From assembly GCA_902789175.1 (NCBI GenBank), contig CADANF010000012.1, positions 64,036 through 128,035 on the forward strand: a stretch of DNA of 64,000 nucleotides. Reading direction: 5' to 3'. The notes under the pieces were generated by a model. That model worked only from the letters and a program-made list of their open reading frames with translations. It was not told the origin of the DNA and did not search any database. Positions within the stretch are counted from its first letter, which is position 1. Every line of letters begins with the position of its first letter. This DNA is from an uncultured Lachnospiraceae bacterium. Its GTDB lineage: Bacteria; Bacillota; Clostridia; Lachnospirales; Lachnospiraceae. A program made the position numbers and the translations under genes. Below, one piece after another: positions 27,556-36,589 of the stretch.

Positions 27556-29286
27556 ATGAAAGATAATATCAGGAAAATGGTAAGTTATTACAGGCCGTAT
27601 AAAAAGGTATTCTTTTTGGATATGTTTTTTGCTTTTCTTTTATCAGTTATCAGTCTGGTAATCCCATTAGCAGTAAGATATATCACAGGAAGTATAGGAA
27701 ATCTTGATAAAGATGCAGCTTTTCACAGGGTGATATGGATAGGATGCGGGCTTATAGTACTGGTTATCCTGCAGTTTGGTTCGAATTACTATGTAGGGAC
27801 TGTTGGACATATAATGGGAGCAAAGATTGAATATGATATGAGACAGGAAATCTTTTCGCATTATCAGAAATTATCTTTTTCTTTTTATGATGAGCAGAAA
27901 GTCGGACAGTTGATGAGTCGTATAACATCAGATCTTTTCGATATTTCAGAGCTGCTTCATCATGGACCTGAAAACCTGGCGATTTCATTTATAAAGATCA
28001 TAGGTGCATTTATAATACTTATCAATATTAGCGGATATCTTACTCTGGCAGCTTTTATCCTGCTTCCGCTTATGTTTCTTTATGCATATTTTATCAATAA
28101 AAGAATGAGAAGAGCATTTAGGGAAAACCGTGTGCAGATAGCAGAGATCAATGCAAGGATCGAGGATAATCTGTCAGGTATAAGGGTGGTAAAGTCATTT
28201 GCAAATGAGGACCTTGAGAGAGAGAAGTTTAAGACAGGAAATGACGGCTTCCTTCGCGCCAAGAAAGATAGTTATATCTATATGGGCTTCTTTCAGGCAG
28301 GTATGACGGCTTTTACTTTACTTATAAATGTATGTGTCATTATGTTAGGCGGGATTCTTATAACTAAGGATTTAGTAAGAGTATCAGACTTTGTCACATT
28401 TTTACTTTATATAAATGTATTTACGGATCCGGTAAGAACACTTATCGATTTTACTGAGTCCTTTCAGAGGGGTTATTCCGGTTTCGAGAGATTCACGGAA
28501 ATACTTGCTATCGAGCCGGATATAAAGGATAAAGAGGGGGCGGTAGAGTTAACTCAGGTTAAGGGAGACATAGAATTTAAGGACGTATCATTTAAGTATA
28601 ATGATACTGCCCATAGGGTTTTAAAGCATATAGACCTCAAGGTTTCGGCCGGAGAATATGTGGCGCTGGTTGGTTCTTCAGGCGGCGGAAAGACTACTCT
28701 CTGCAGTCTGATTCCAAGATTTTATGATGTTACAAAGGGCAGTATCACGATCGATGGAAAAGATGTAAGGGATGTGACTTTAAGGAGCCTTAGAGAAAAT
28801 ATAGGAATTGTCCAGCAGGATGTTTATCTTTTTGCGGGAACAGTATATGACAATATAAAGTATGGAAGGCCGGATGCTACTAGAGATGAGATAATCGAGG
28901 CGGCGAAGCGGGCCAATGCCCACGATTTTATCATGGGACTTCCGAAGGGCTATGAGACAGATATCGGGCAGAGAGGTATAAAACTTTCAGGCGGGCAGAA
29001 GCAGAGGCTTTCCATTGCCAGAGTTTTCCTTAAGAATCCACCGATACTTATTTTTGATGAGGCAACCAGCGCCTTAGATAATGAGAGCGAAAATATTGTT
29101 AAAGAGTCTTTGGAAAAGTTAGCAAAGAATAGAACTACGTTTGTGATTGCCCACAGGCTTACAACAATAAAAAATGCAGAGAATATTTTAGTACTTACAG
29201 AAAAAGGAATCGAAGAGTCAGGAACTCATGATGAGTTAATGGCAAAGGACGGAGTCTACGCAGGACTCTACAAGTGGAACCGTTAA
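27556..29286 (+). CDS. ABC exporter, fused membrane and ATPase domains
   Basis: A 576-residue half-transporter (MdlB/MsbA type). Six membrane helices (about 17-300) are followed by an ATPase with Walker A GSSGGGKTT, Q loop, signature LSGGQKQR, Walker B ILIFDEATSALD and the H-loop His in VIAHRLTT. It should homodimerise and export a lipid, peptide or drug. RBS ACAGGAGGG. It follows the MFS gene in the same transcription unit and ends just before a palindromic repeat that looks like a terminator. Confidence 0.88.
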   Translation: MKDNIRKMVSYYRPYKKVFFLDMFFAFLLSVISLVIPLAVRYITGSIGNLDKDAAFHRVIWIGCGLIVLVILQFGSNYYVGTVGHIMGAKIEYDMRQEIFSHYQKLSFSFYDEQKVGQLMSRITSDLFDISELLHHGPENLAISFIKIIGAFIILINISGYLTLAAFILLPLMFLYAYFINKRMRRAFRENRVQIAEINARIEDNLSGIRVVKSFANEDLEREKFKTGNDGFLRAKKDSYIYMGFFQAGMTAFTLLINVCVIMLGGILITKDLVRVSDFVTFLLYINVFTDPVRTLIDFTESFQRGYSGFERFTEILAIEPDIKDKEGAVELTQVKGDIEFKDVSFKYNDTAHRVLKHIDLKVSAGEYVALVGSSGGGKTTLCSLIPRFYDVTKGSITIDGKDVRDVTLRSLRENIGIVQQDVYLFAGTVYDNIKYGRPDATRDEIIEAAKRANAHDFIMGLPKGYETDIGQRGIKLSGGQKQRLSIARVFLKNPPILIFDEATSALDNESENIVKESLEKLAKNRTTFVIAHRLTTIKNAENILVLTEKGIEESGTHDELMAKDGVYAGLYKWNR

Positions 29287-29290
29287 TATA

Positions 29291-29338
29291 GTTAACATAA
29301 AAGTGGACCTATGCCTCCGGGACTATGGTCCATTTTTT
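29291..29338. repeat. Palindromic repeat, family P, copy 1
   Basis: It begins GTTAACATAAAAGTGGACC four bases after the ABC exporter stop. The loop is of the TATGCCTCCGGGACTAT type, and the right arm GGTCCATTTTTTG gives a 10-bp stem with a T run, so this copy can act as a terminator. Confidence 0.8.
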
Positions 29339-29503
29339 GATGCATTTTTTGGGGAACTTAGGAGACTTATATTTCGAAGGGACATGGTTCATTAAGCACG
29401 GTTCATCAAAAAGAAAGCTATTGATAATATTTGAATAATGAGAGAAAATACTGTGGATAAGGTAAAATCATTAAAGATAAAATAATAATTTGATGGGGAA
29501 AAT

Positions 29504-30166
29504 ATGTTAGATATTCTGATCGTAGAAGATAATAAGGAAATAGGACAGTTATTGCAGAACTTCCTTCGTAAGGAAAACTATGTAGTCAGCATTGCTGAAA
29601 ACGGAGAAAAAGCCCTGGAAATATTTGACAGATATGGGGCAAAACTTGTAATCCTGGATCTTATGCTGCCTGGGATGGACGGCTTTTCTGTCTGCTCGAA
29701 GATAAGGGAAGATTCTAATGCTCATATCCTTATAGCCAGCGCAAAAACTGAGAAAGATGATAAACTAAAAGGTCTTAATCTTGGAGCAGATGACTATATT
29801 GAAAAGCCTTACGATATCGATATTCTTATCGCAAAGATCAATGGTATATTTAAGAGAAAATACGCCAGAGAAGAGATAGTGGAGAGTAATCTTAAACTTA
29901 ATACAGTTAGTCATAGTCTTGCGGTATCAGGAAAAAATGTTGAAGTAACCGTTAAAGAATTCGAACTGCTGAAACTTCTCATTGAAAATAAAAGTGTTAC
30001 TTTGAAGAAAGATTATATCTTTAATACCATCTGGGGCAGCGATAGTGAGTCGGAATTACAGACTCTTACTGTACATATAAAATGGCTCCGTGAGAAAATA
30101 GAAGAAGACTCCAAAAAACCGAAACATATAATAACCGTATGGGGAGTGGGATATCGCTTTGAATAG
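29504..30166 (+). CDS. OmpR-family response regulator
   Basis: A 220-residue regulator. The receiver (1-115) has EDN at 8-10, phospho-Asp in VILDLMLPGMDG and Lys in EKPYD. A winged-helix DNA-binding domain (about 125-220) ends in the usual VWGVGYRFE. It works with the histidine kinase just downstream and probably controls the FtsX-type ABC transporter at 31.8-35.1 kb. RBS is weak (GATGGGGAA). Confidence 0.92.
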   Translation: MLDILIVEDNKEIGQLLQNFLRKENYVVSIAENGEKALEIFDRYGAKLVILDLMLPGMDGFSVCSKIREDSNAHILIASAKTEKDDKLKGLNLGADDYIEKPYDIDILIAKINGIFKRKYAREEIVESNLKLNTVSHSLAVSGKNVEVTVKEFELLKLLIENKSVTLKKDYIFNTIWGSDSESELQTLTVHIKWLREKIEEDSKKPKHIITVWGVGYRFE

Positions 30167-30171
30167 TCTTA

Positions 30172-30240
30172 GTTGACATAATTATGGACCATGGTCTATG
30201 GACCATGGTCCCGGGGGCAATGGCTCATTTTTATGTTAAC
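30172..30240. repeat. Palindromic repeat, family P, copy 2 (expanded)
   Basis: It lies between the response regulator and its kinase. The ends GTTGACATAA and TTATGTTAAC are inverted. The centre holds a 14-base direct repeat ATGGACCATGGTC(T/C) twice, then CCGGGGGCAATGGCTC as in copies 4, 6 and 7. It sits inside an operon, so it cannot be a complete terminator. Confidence 0.75.
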
Positions 30241-30245
30241 TTAAA

Positions 30246-31565
30246 ATGGGGGATACAAATTTGAGTAAGTTTAAAAAAGCTTCATGGATGATCATTGTAT
30301 TAGAATTGATCCTAATAGCGGGCTTAAATATCTTTTACATAATAAATAGGTCTAATGAAAAGGGCTATCATAAAGTGGACGTGGAAAGGATAATATATCT
30401 TCTGGAAAATGAACCAGCAAGCTATAATGATCCTAAGACAGAAGTCGATTCAGTGCAAAAGAATAATCCAGAATCCCAGAGTAATTCCAATCTAATTGAT
30501 AATATTAAAAAGATTGATTTAAGTCAGTATGAAACTGTGATAAGGATCACACCTTTTGATCCAGATGAAATCTGCAATAATGAATATATGGTTGAAGAAG
30601 TAAATGGCACGCTCCTTAGATTTGAATATAAGGAAGCGGATGAAAAATCAGGGCTCCTTCCAATGAATATCGGGCTTGTAGTAATGTTTTTAGCTACAGT
30701 TATATTGCTTAATTATATAAGGATAAAGGTAGTAGCGCCATTTACAAAGATGTCAGATATGACAGTGGAATTAGCTAAAGGAAATCTTTTGGCTCCTATA
30801 AAGGAAGAAAAAAGCAGATTCTTTGGCAAGTTCCTCTGGGGAATGGATATGTTGAGGGAAAACTTAGAAGACAGCAAAGCTAAGGAGCTGGAATATCAGA
30901 AAGAAAAAAAGACTATGCTGCTTTCACTTTCCCATGATATTAAGACACCGCTTTCTGCAATTCAGCTTTATACTAAAGCCATGTCAGAGGGACTCTATGA
31001 TACGGAAGAAAAAAAGCAGGAAGCCTATGCCGGGATACTTAACAATACAAAGCAGATAAAGACTTATTGTGATGAGATTTATAAACTATCCAGAGAAGAT
31101 TTTATGGAACTTAGTGTTAATGTGGGAGAAGTTTATCTGTCCCAGGTTCTTGATAAAGTCAGAGCTTATTACAACGATAAACTTTCTGTGCTGCATACGG
31201 ATTTTAAGATTTCTGAATATGATGACTGCCTTCTTTCGGTAGATAAAGACAGGTTAGAGGAAGCCCTGCAGAATCTTATGGAAAATGCCATTAAGTACGG
31301 CGATGGTAAAGAAATATGCATTTCATTTTCGGACGAAGAGGATTGTAAGCTGATCACTGTGTCAAATACAGGTTGCAGTTTAGAGGAAAATGATATAAGT
31401 AACATTTTCGATTCTTTTTATAGAGGAAGCAATACCAAGAATATTGGCGGAAATGGACTTGGCCTTTATATAGTAAAGCAGCTTATGAAAAAAATGGATG
31501 GAGATGTATTTGCTGAAATATCTAAAGATAGATTTAATATAACGCTGGTGACAAGGAAGGCGTGA
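30246..31565 (+). CDS. Sensor histidine kinase
   Basis: A 439-residue kinase. TM1 is at about 12-32, a ~100-residue extracytoplasmic region follows, and TM2 is at about 143-162. HAMP-like linker, HisKA (His in LSLSHDIKTPLSAI) and HATPase_c (N box LMENAIKYGDG, G2 GGNGLGLYIVKQL) complete it. The start is uncertain: ATG at 30246 has no RBS, while an in-frame TTG at 30261 is preceded by GGGGGA. It is paired with the upstream OmpR regulator and followed by an FtsX-type transporter, a common arrangement for sensing cell-envelope-active peptides. Confidence 0.88.
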   Translation: MGDTNLSKFKKASWMIIVLELILIAGLNIFYIINRSNEKGYHKVDVERIIYLLENEPASYNDPKTEVDSVQKNNPESQSNSNLIDNIKKIDLSQYETVIRITPFDPDEICNNEYMVEEVNGTLLRFEYKEADEKSGLLPMNIGLVVMFLATVILLNYIRIKVVAPFTKMSDMTVELAKGNLLAPIKEEKSRFFGKFLWGMDMLRENLEDSKAKELEYQKEKKTMLLSLSHDIKTPLSAIQLYTKAMSEGLYDTEEKKQEAYAGILNNTKQIKTYCDEIYKLSREDFMELSVNVGEVYLSQVLDKVRAYYNDKLSVLHTDFKISEYDDCLLSVDKDRLEEALQNLMENAIKYGDGKEICISFSDEEDCKLITVSNTGCSLEENDISNIFDSFYRGSNTKNIGGNGLGLYIVKQLMKKMDGDVFAEISKDRFNITLVTRKA

Positions 31566-31582
31566 TATAATATAGAAAAATA

Positions 31583-31614
31583 GACTGAAGCATCAGTTGC
31601 TTCAGTCTTTTTTT
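31583..31614 (+). terminator. Terminator after the histidine kinase gene
   Basis: A 10-bp perfect stem (GACTGAAGCA / TGCTTCAGTC), 5-base loop, seven T residues. Confidence 0.9.
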
Positions 31615-31700
31615 CGTCATGTGCTTATTCTTTTATGTTCTTTATTTTCGTCATGTGCTTATTCTTTTATGTTCTTTTTCACCATGTGCTTCTTTATTCC
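31611..31700 (+). repeat. 34-bp tandem repeat
   Basis: Two identical 34-base units (31611-31644 and 31645-31678), each starting TTTTCGTCATGTGCTTATTC, plus a shorter degenerate third (CACCATGTGCTTCTTTATTC). They follow the kinase terminator. The remaining gap to 31846 has no recognisable gene; an RBS (AGAAAGGG) ends it. Confidence 0.85.
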
Positions 31701-31845
31701 GAAGCTTTTTTTCGTATCAGCAAGGTGGAAGTCAACCATTTAATGATTATTTAATAAATTAAATTTTATCATAAAGCTACAATAAAAAAATATGTATTTT
31801 ATTGATGAAATTTATAGAAGTTATATATAGAGAAAGGGCGATGAT

Positions 31846-34257
31846 ATGTTTTTAAAAATCTTAAAAAAAGATATAAAGAGAAATAAGACCATGAATCTTA
31901 TTCTCTTCCTTTTTATCATACTGGCTACTGTGTTTGTATCGAGTGGCCTTAATAATCTCATTTCAGTTTTAAATGGAACTGATTACTATTTAGACACCGC
32001 AGGGGTGGGGGATTATTTTGCCATCACTTTATGCGGAAAAGATGACACAAAGGTAAAGGAAGTTCTTGATAATGGAGACAAGGTTAAGAACTATAAGATG
32101 GACAGAATTCTTGTGGGAAGCGAGGATATAGAAAATGAGGAAAATGATCACTTTAAAATGAATTCTTATATTATGCAGTCTATTGAGGACAGCAAGATAA
32201 CATTTTATGACAAAAATGATACTCCGATAAGTAAAGTCGAAAAGGGACATGTCTATGTTACAAGAAATATCCTTGAAACAAATGGATTTAAGGAAGGAGA
32301 TATTTTATATCTCACCTTTAAGGATTATAAAAAAGCTTTCATTGTAGATGGAAAAGCAAAAGATGCATTTCTTGGTTCAAACTTTATGGGAAATACCAGA
32401 TTTCTCTTAAGTGATGAGGATATGAAGGAATTATACAGCCAGCCGGAGGCAGAAAAGTTCGAAGGAAGGATCATTTACATTGATACAGATGATGTGAAGG
32501 CCATGAGGGGACTGGTAAGTAATATCGATAAGGTTCAGTTCTCGGAATCAAGAAAGATAATTATCTTAACTTATATTCTGGATATGATAATCGCATTTGT
32601 AATAGTTATCCTTAGTATCTGCCTGATCATAGTATCATTTGTGATCCTTAAATTTTCCATTGGATTTACGATACAGGATGATTATAGAGAGATCGGCGTT
32701 ATGAAGGCGATAGGTATCAGAAATAGAAAGATAAGAAGTCTTTATATGGTAAAATATATAGCCATCGCGGCAGTGGGAGCGGCCGTTGGAATGGTCATCA
32801 GCTTTCCGTTTGGGGATATGCTGATGAAGAGCGTTACGGAAAATATGGTGCTGGGTAATAATTACGGCCTATTTTTAAATCTTCTGGGAGCTGTACTTGT
32901 ATTCCTTGTCATTGTTGGCTTTTCTTTCCTTTCAACAGGTAAACTTAAGAAGATGACACCTGTCGACGCAATAAGAAGTGGTGAGATTGGAGAAAGATTC
33001 AGGAAAAAAAGAGGTATCAGGATAAGCCGAAGTCATGCGAAGAATTATCTTTATCTTGCATGGAATGATATAGTCAGCAGTCCTAAGAGATTTTTAAATA
33101 TCATCATTTCATTTACACTCTGCACTCTGTTTGTGCTTATACTTTCAAATACTACAGCCAGCATGGACAGTAACATTTTTATTGATGCACTGGCTACAAG
33201 GGCAGACCTTTATCTTAAATCAGAGAAGGCTTACGGAATAGATGTAAGGGAGCTGGGACTTCCGGTGGATACTGAAAAGATTGAATTCTTTAATTTTATG
33301 TATAGAGATGACGGAAGGGCTGATTACGAAAAGTATCTCGAAATGCTGGAGGGTTACCTTAAGAGCGAGGGTTTTGATTGTAAGGTTTCAAATGAGATCA
33401 CCTATACTTACAAGTTGAGATTTAACGGGGCAGAATATAGCTACAAGATGCTTCAGCCGCTGGATGCATCAACTCCAGATTATCCTGTTAAAGAAGGAAG
33501 TTTCCCTCAGAATAAAAATGAGATCATGGTCACTCCTGCGGTGGCTGAAAGTATTGGAGCAAATATTGGAGATACAGTGGAGATCGATTTTGGCTCATCA
33601 GTTGAAAAATGTACCATTTCCGGAATTTATGAGTCAATGAATAATTTAGGACAGATGATAAAGCTTCACTCAGATGCGCCGACAAGTTTTAAATATGCCA
33701 CATATTCAAGTCATAAACATATCTATTTTAATGACTCTCCTTCGGAGAAGGAATTACAGAGAAGAAAAGAAAAATTAAGGGAGATCTATGGCGAGGAGGA
33801 TGTGATAGATCAGAGAGATTTTTGTGTAACAGAAATGAATTCTCTGGATACTATCAAGAAGGTGGAATATCTGCTTTTAGCAATTACTATCATTGTTATC
33901 CTCTTGGTAACTGTAATGATGGAAAGAACATTTATATCAGATGAGACAAAACAGATTGCGATCCTTAAGGCTGTAGGTTTCAGGGATATAGAAGTCATGA
34001 AATGGCAGATCACAAGGTTTACTCTTCTTGCGGTAATATCAGGAGTTGGTGCGGCGATTCTTTCTATACCGGTAACTCCGGTGGCTTTAAAACCGATATT
34101 TGGAAATCTGGGATTGGCACATTTTGATGTAGTTTACAATTTTATAAGTCTTGCGAAATATCCGATCATAATAGTGGGATGCACGATGGTTTTTGCAGGA
34201 CTAACAGCCCTCCACTCAAAGAAGGTAAAGGCGAGAGATACCGCGTCAATTGAGTAA
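31846..34257 (+). CDS. FtsX-like ABC transporter permease, two FtsX domains
   Basis: An 803-residue permease. TM1 is at about 17-37; a large extracytoplasmic region follows; three helices at about 248-375 form the first FtsX unit. A second unit starts at about 415, with another external region and three C-terminal helices (about 680-795). The motif DDYREIGVMKAIGIRNRKIR and its later copy ETKQIAILKAVGFRDIEVM are typical coupling segments of the MacB/Bce superfamily. It works with the ATPase downstream. With the nearby two-component system it probably senses or removes antimicrobial peptides. Confidence 0.9.
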   Translation: MFLKILKKDIKRNKTMNLILFLFIILATVFVSSGLNNLISVLNGTDYYLDTAGVGDYFAITLCGKDDTKVKEVLDNGDKVKNYKMDRILVGSEDIENEENDHFKMNSYIMQSIEDSKITFYDKNDTPISKVEKGHVYVTRNILETNGFKEGDILYLTFKDYKKAFIVDGKAKDAFLGSNFMGNTRFLLSDEDMKELYSQPEAEKFEGRIIYIDTDDVKAMRGLVSNIDKVQFSESRKIIILTYILDMIIAFVIVILSICLIIVSFVILKFSIGFTIQDDYREIGVMKAIGIRNRKIRSLYMVKYIAIAAVGAAVGMVISFPFGDMLMKSVTENMVLGNNYGLFLNLLGAVLVFLVIVGFSFLSTGKLKKMTPVDAIRSGEIGERFRKKRGIRISRSHAKNYLYLAWNDIVSSPKRFLNIIISFTLCTLFVLILSNTTASMDSNIFIDALATRADLYLKSEKAYGIDVRELGLPVDTEKIEFFNFMYRDDGRADYEKYLEMLEGYLKSEGFDCKVSNEITYTYKLRFNGAEYSYKMLQPLDASTPDYPVKEGSFPQNKNEIMVTPAVAESIGANIGDTVEIDFGSSVEKCTISGIYESMNNLGQMIKLHSDAPTSFKYATYSSHKHIYFNDSPSEKELQRRKEKLREIYGEEDVIDQRDFCVTEMNSLDTIKKVEYLLLAITIIVILLVTVMMERTFISDETKQIAILKAVGFRDIEVMKWQITRFTLLAVISGVGAAILSIPVTPVALKPIFGNLGLAHFDVVYNFISLAKYPIIIVGCTMVFAGLTALHSKKVKARDTASIE

Positions 34258-34340
34258 GTGGGATAACAAGATATTTAGTGATGATGAGAGATATAAGGTA
34301 TTCAATGATTTATAAGGGCAGATAAAGAAAGGAGCTAGTT

Positions 34341-35099
34341 ATGGCAGTTGTTTTAGATGTTAAGGATTTATGCAAAACATATGTATTAGATAAAAGACAG
34401 AATAATGTACTTAAAAATGTGTCATTTAAAGTGGAAGAAGGGGAAATGGTTGCGATAATGGGACCTTCAGCTTCAGGAAAATCAACACTTCTTTACAGTG
34501 TGTCCGGTATGGACAGCGCCACCAGCGGCAGAGTTTTATTTGGAGATAAAGATATCACAAAGATGAAGAAAAATGAGATAGCGGATGTAAGATTAGATGA
34601 GATGGGTTTTATTTTCCAGCAGATGTTTATGATGAAAAATCTTACGATCCTTGATAATATCCTTCTTCCGGGACTTCAGAGTAAGAAGCTTAAAAGAAGC
34701 AGGAAAGAAGTGACAGAGTTCGGGGAAGAACTTATGAGAAAACTGGGGATTATAGAAGCGGCAGATCATGATATAAACGAAGTGTCAGGTGGACAGCTGC
34801 AGCGGGCCTGCATTTGCAGAAGCATGATAAATAAGCCACGACTTCTTTTTGCGGATGAGCCTACCGGAGCCCTGAATCGTACTTCATCAAATGAAGTTAT
34901 GGATGAGCTGATAAAGATCAATAAAGAAGGAACTACTATAATGATGGTAACCCACGATGCGAAGGTTGCTGCTAAATGTTCGAGAGTGCTTTACATCGTT
35001 GATGGAAATATCAAGGGGGAGTTTTACAACAGCAAGGAAAAGACTGAGAAAGAGAGAGAAAGACTTCTTAATGACTGGCTGATGGATCTGGGCTGGTAG
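34341..35099 (+). CDS. ABC transporter ATPase of the FtsX-type transporter (MacB/LolD family)
   Basis: A 252-residue ATPase with Walker A GPSASGKST (the usual Gly is Ala), signature VSGGQLQR, Walker B LLFADEPTGALN and H-loop VTHDAKVAA. RBS AAAGGAG is 6 bases before the ATG. Partner of the 803-residue permease; the gap between them is 83 bases. Its stop codon is directly followed by a half copy of the family P repeat. Confidence 0.92.
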   Translation: MAVVLDVKDLCKTYVLDKRQNNVLKNVSFKVEEGEMVAIMGPSASGKSTLLYSVSGMDSATSGRVLFGDKDITKMKKNEIADVRLDEMGFIFQQMFMMKNLTILDNILLPGLQSKKLKRSRKEVTEFGEELMRKLGIIEAADHDINEVSGGQLQRACICRSMINKPRLLFADEPTGALNRTSSNEVMDELIKINKEGTTIMMVTHDAKVAAKCSRVLYIVDGNIKGEFYNSKEKTEKERERLLNDWLMDLGW

Positions 35100-35119
35100 A
35101 CATAAAAATGGACCTATGT
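35096..35119. repeat. Palindromic repeat, family P, half copy 3
   Basis: GTAGACATAAAAATGGACCT matches the left arm of the family; the right arm is missing. The ATPase stop TAG (35097-35099) lies in the repeat. The gap 35120-35336 also holds a small hairpin TATAGG-TAAAT-CCTATA near 35205 and no gene. Confidence 0.6.
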
Positions 35120-35336
35120 CACGCAAACGGGAATAAATATGAGAAGATAAAGGAAATCCTTATTAGAAGTAAAGACATAGTGTTGTATTAGTGAAAGATT
35201 TTATAGGTAAATCCTATAGGTGGCCATAACAATTTGAGATTATTATTCTCGTTCTTCTTTATGTTACTATCAAAAAGTAATAGAAACTTTTGTGGCACTT
35301 AGTGTCGGATAAATGAATATAAGAAGGACAAGGTAT

Positions 35337-36509
35337 ATGGAACTTAGTATTGAAACAAAGTGTATATACGGAAATAATCAGGGGGAGACAGTTGATAATA
35401 CAGGTTCGATTGTGTTCCCTATATACCAGACAGCAACCTACGCGCATCCGGAAGTAGGTAAAAGCACTGGTTATGATTATTCCCGTTTACAGAATCCAAC
35501 AAGAGAGAAACTTGAAATTGTAGTAGCTTCATTGGAAAAGGGAAAGGATGCACTGGCTTTTTCAAGTGGAATGGCAGCAATCACTGCCTTAATGGAGATC
35601 TTTGAGCCGGGAGACCATATTATAACGGACTCCGATCTTTACGGCGGAAGCATACGTCTTTTTAACAGTATAAATAAGAAAAATGGAATCAACTTCTCCA
35701 GAGTAAATTGTTCCAAAGATGACGTAGAAGCTTTTATAAATCCAAATACAAAAGCAATATATATTGAAACACCGACAAATCCTATGATGAATGTGGTGGA
35801 TATAAGAAAAATGGCGGATATAGCCAAAAGGCACGATGTGCTTCTTATTGTTGATAATACTTTCCTTTCACCATATTTCCAGAATCCATTGGAATTAGGA
35901 GCAGATATAGTTGTCCATAGTGGAACAAAATTCCTTGGTGGTCATAATGATACTTTAGCTGGCTTTATTATCACCAGTAGAGATGATCTGTCAGAAAAAC
36001 TAAGATTTATAATAAAAACTGTGGGTTCAGGACTGGCACCATTTGACAGCTGGCTTATATTAAGGGGAATCAAGACTCTGCCTATCAGAATGGAAAGGGC
36101 CGAGGAAAATGCCAAGGCTATAGTTCAGTTCCTTTTAAATGAACCTAAGGTTAAGAAGGTATACTACCCTGGAATAGAGGGAACAGAAGGCTACGAAATA
36201 AGTAAAAAACAGTCCAGAGGCTTTGGTTCAATGCTGACCTTTGAATTAGAAAGCCCTGAACTGGCAAGACACATTTTAAAATATACAAAACTTATACCTT
36301 TTGCAGAAAGTTTAGGAGGAGTTGAAACCCTGCTTACTTATCCATTTACCCAGACTCATGCGGATGTACCGGAGGAAATAAGGATAGCAAATGGAATCAC
36401 GGAAAGTGTTCTTAGAATGTCTACAGGAATTGAGGCAAAGGAAGATCTGATAAGAGATCTTAAAGAAGCAATAGATTCATATGATGGTTACAAAGGACAG
36501 TATATATAA
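35337..36509 (+). CDS. Cystathionine gamma-synthase family PLP enzyme
   Basis: A 390-residue trans-sulfuration enzyme. The ATG at 35337 is preferred (AAGAAGGA 8 bases upstream, and family members start near ETK); an ATG eight codons earlier is in frame. The PLP lysine lies in VHSGTKFLGGHNDTLAG (about 200-216), and SSGMAAITA binds the cofactor phosphate. The family includes cystathionine gamma-synthase, gamma-lyase and O-acylhomoserine sulfhydrylase, which sequence alone does not separate safely. The C-S lyase gene directly downstream favours gamma-synthase in cysteine-to-methionine transfer. Confidence 0.85.
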   Translation: MELSIETKCIYGNNQGETVDNTGSIVFPIYQTATYAHPEVGKSTGYDYSRLQNPTREKLEIVVASLEKGKDALAFSSGMAAITALMEIFEPGDHIITDSDLYGGSIRLFNSINKKNGINFSRVNCSKDDVEAFINPNTKAIYIETPTNPMMNVVDIRKMADIAKRHDVLLIVDNTFLSPYFQNPLELGADIVVHSGTKFLGGHNDTLAGFIITSRDDLSEKLRFIIKTVGSGLAPFDSWLILRGIKTLPIRMERAEENAKAIVQFLLNEPKVKKVYYPGIEGTEGYEISKKQSRGFGSMLTFELESPELARHILKYTKLIPFAESLGGVETLLTYPFTQTHADVPEEIRIANGITESVLRMSTGIEAKEDLIRDLKEAIDSYDGYKGQYI

Positions 36510-36589
36510 AGCTGCAACATGGTATATAGCCGTAGGATCATATATAATAAAGGGATAGGATCAAGAGAAAATAAAGGTTGGGATAGTAT

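Noticed and set aside
31611..31700. CRISPR-like array
   Set aside because: Units are directly adjacent without spacers and no cas genes are present.
35120..35336. SAM (S-box) or T-box riboswitch before the cystathionine gamma-synthase-type gene
   Set aside because: None of the conserved core sequences of these riboswitches is visible; only a small hairpin is present.
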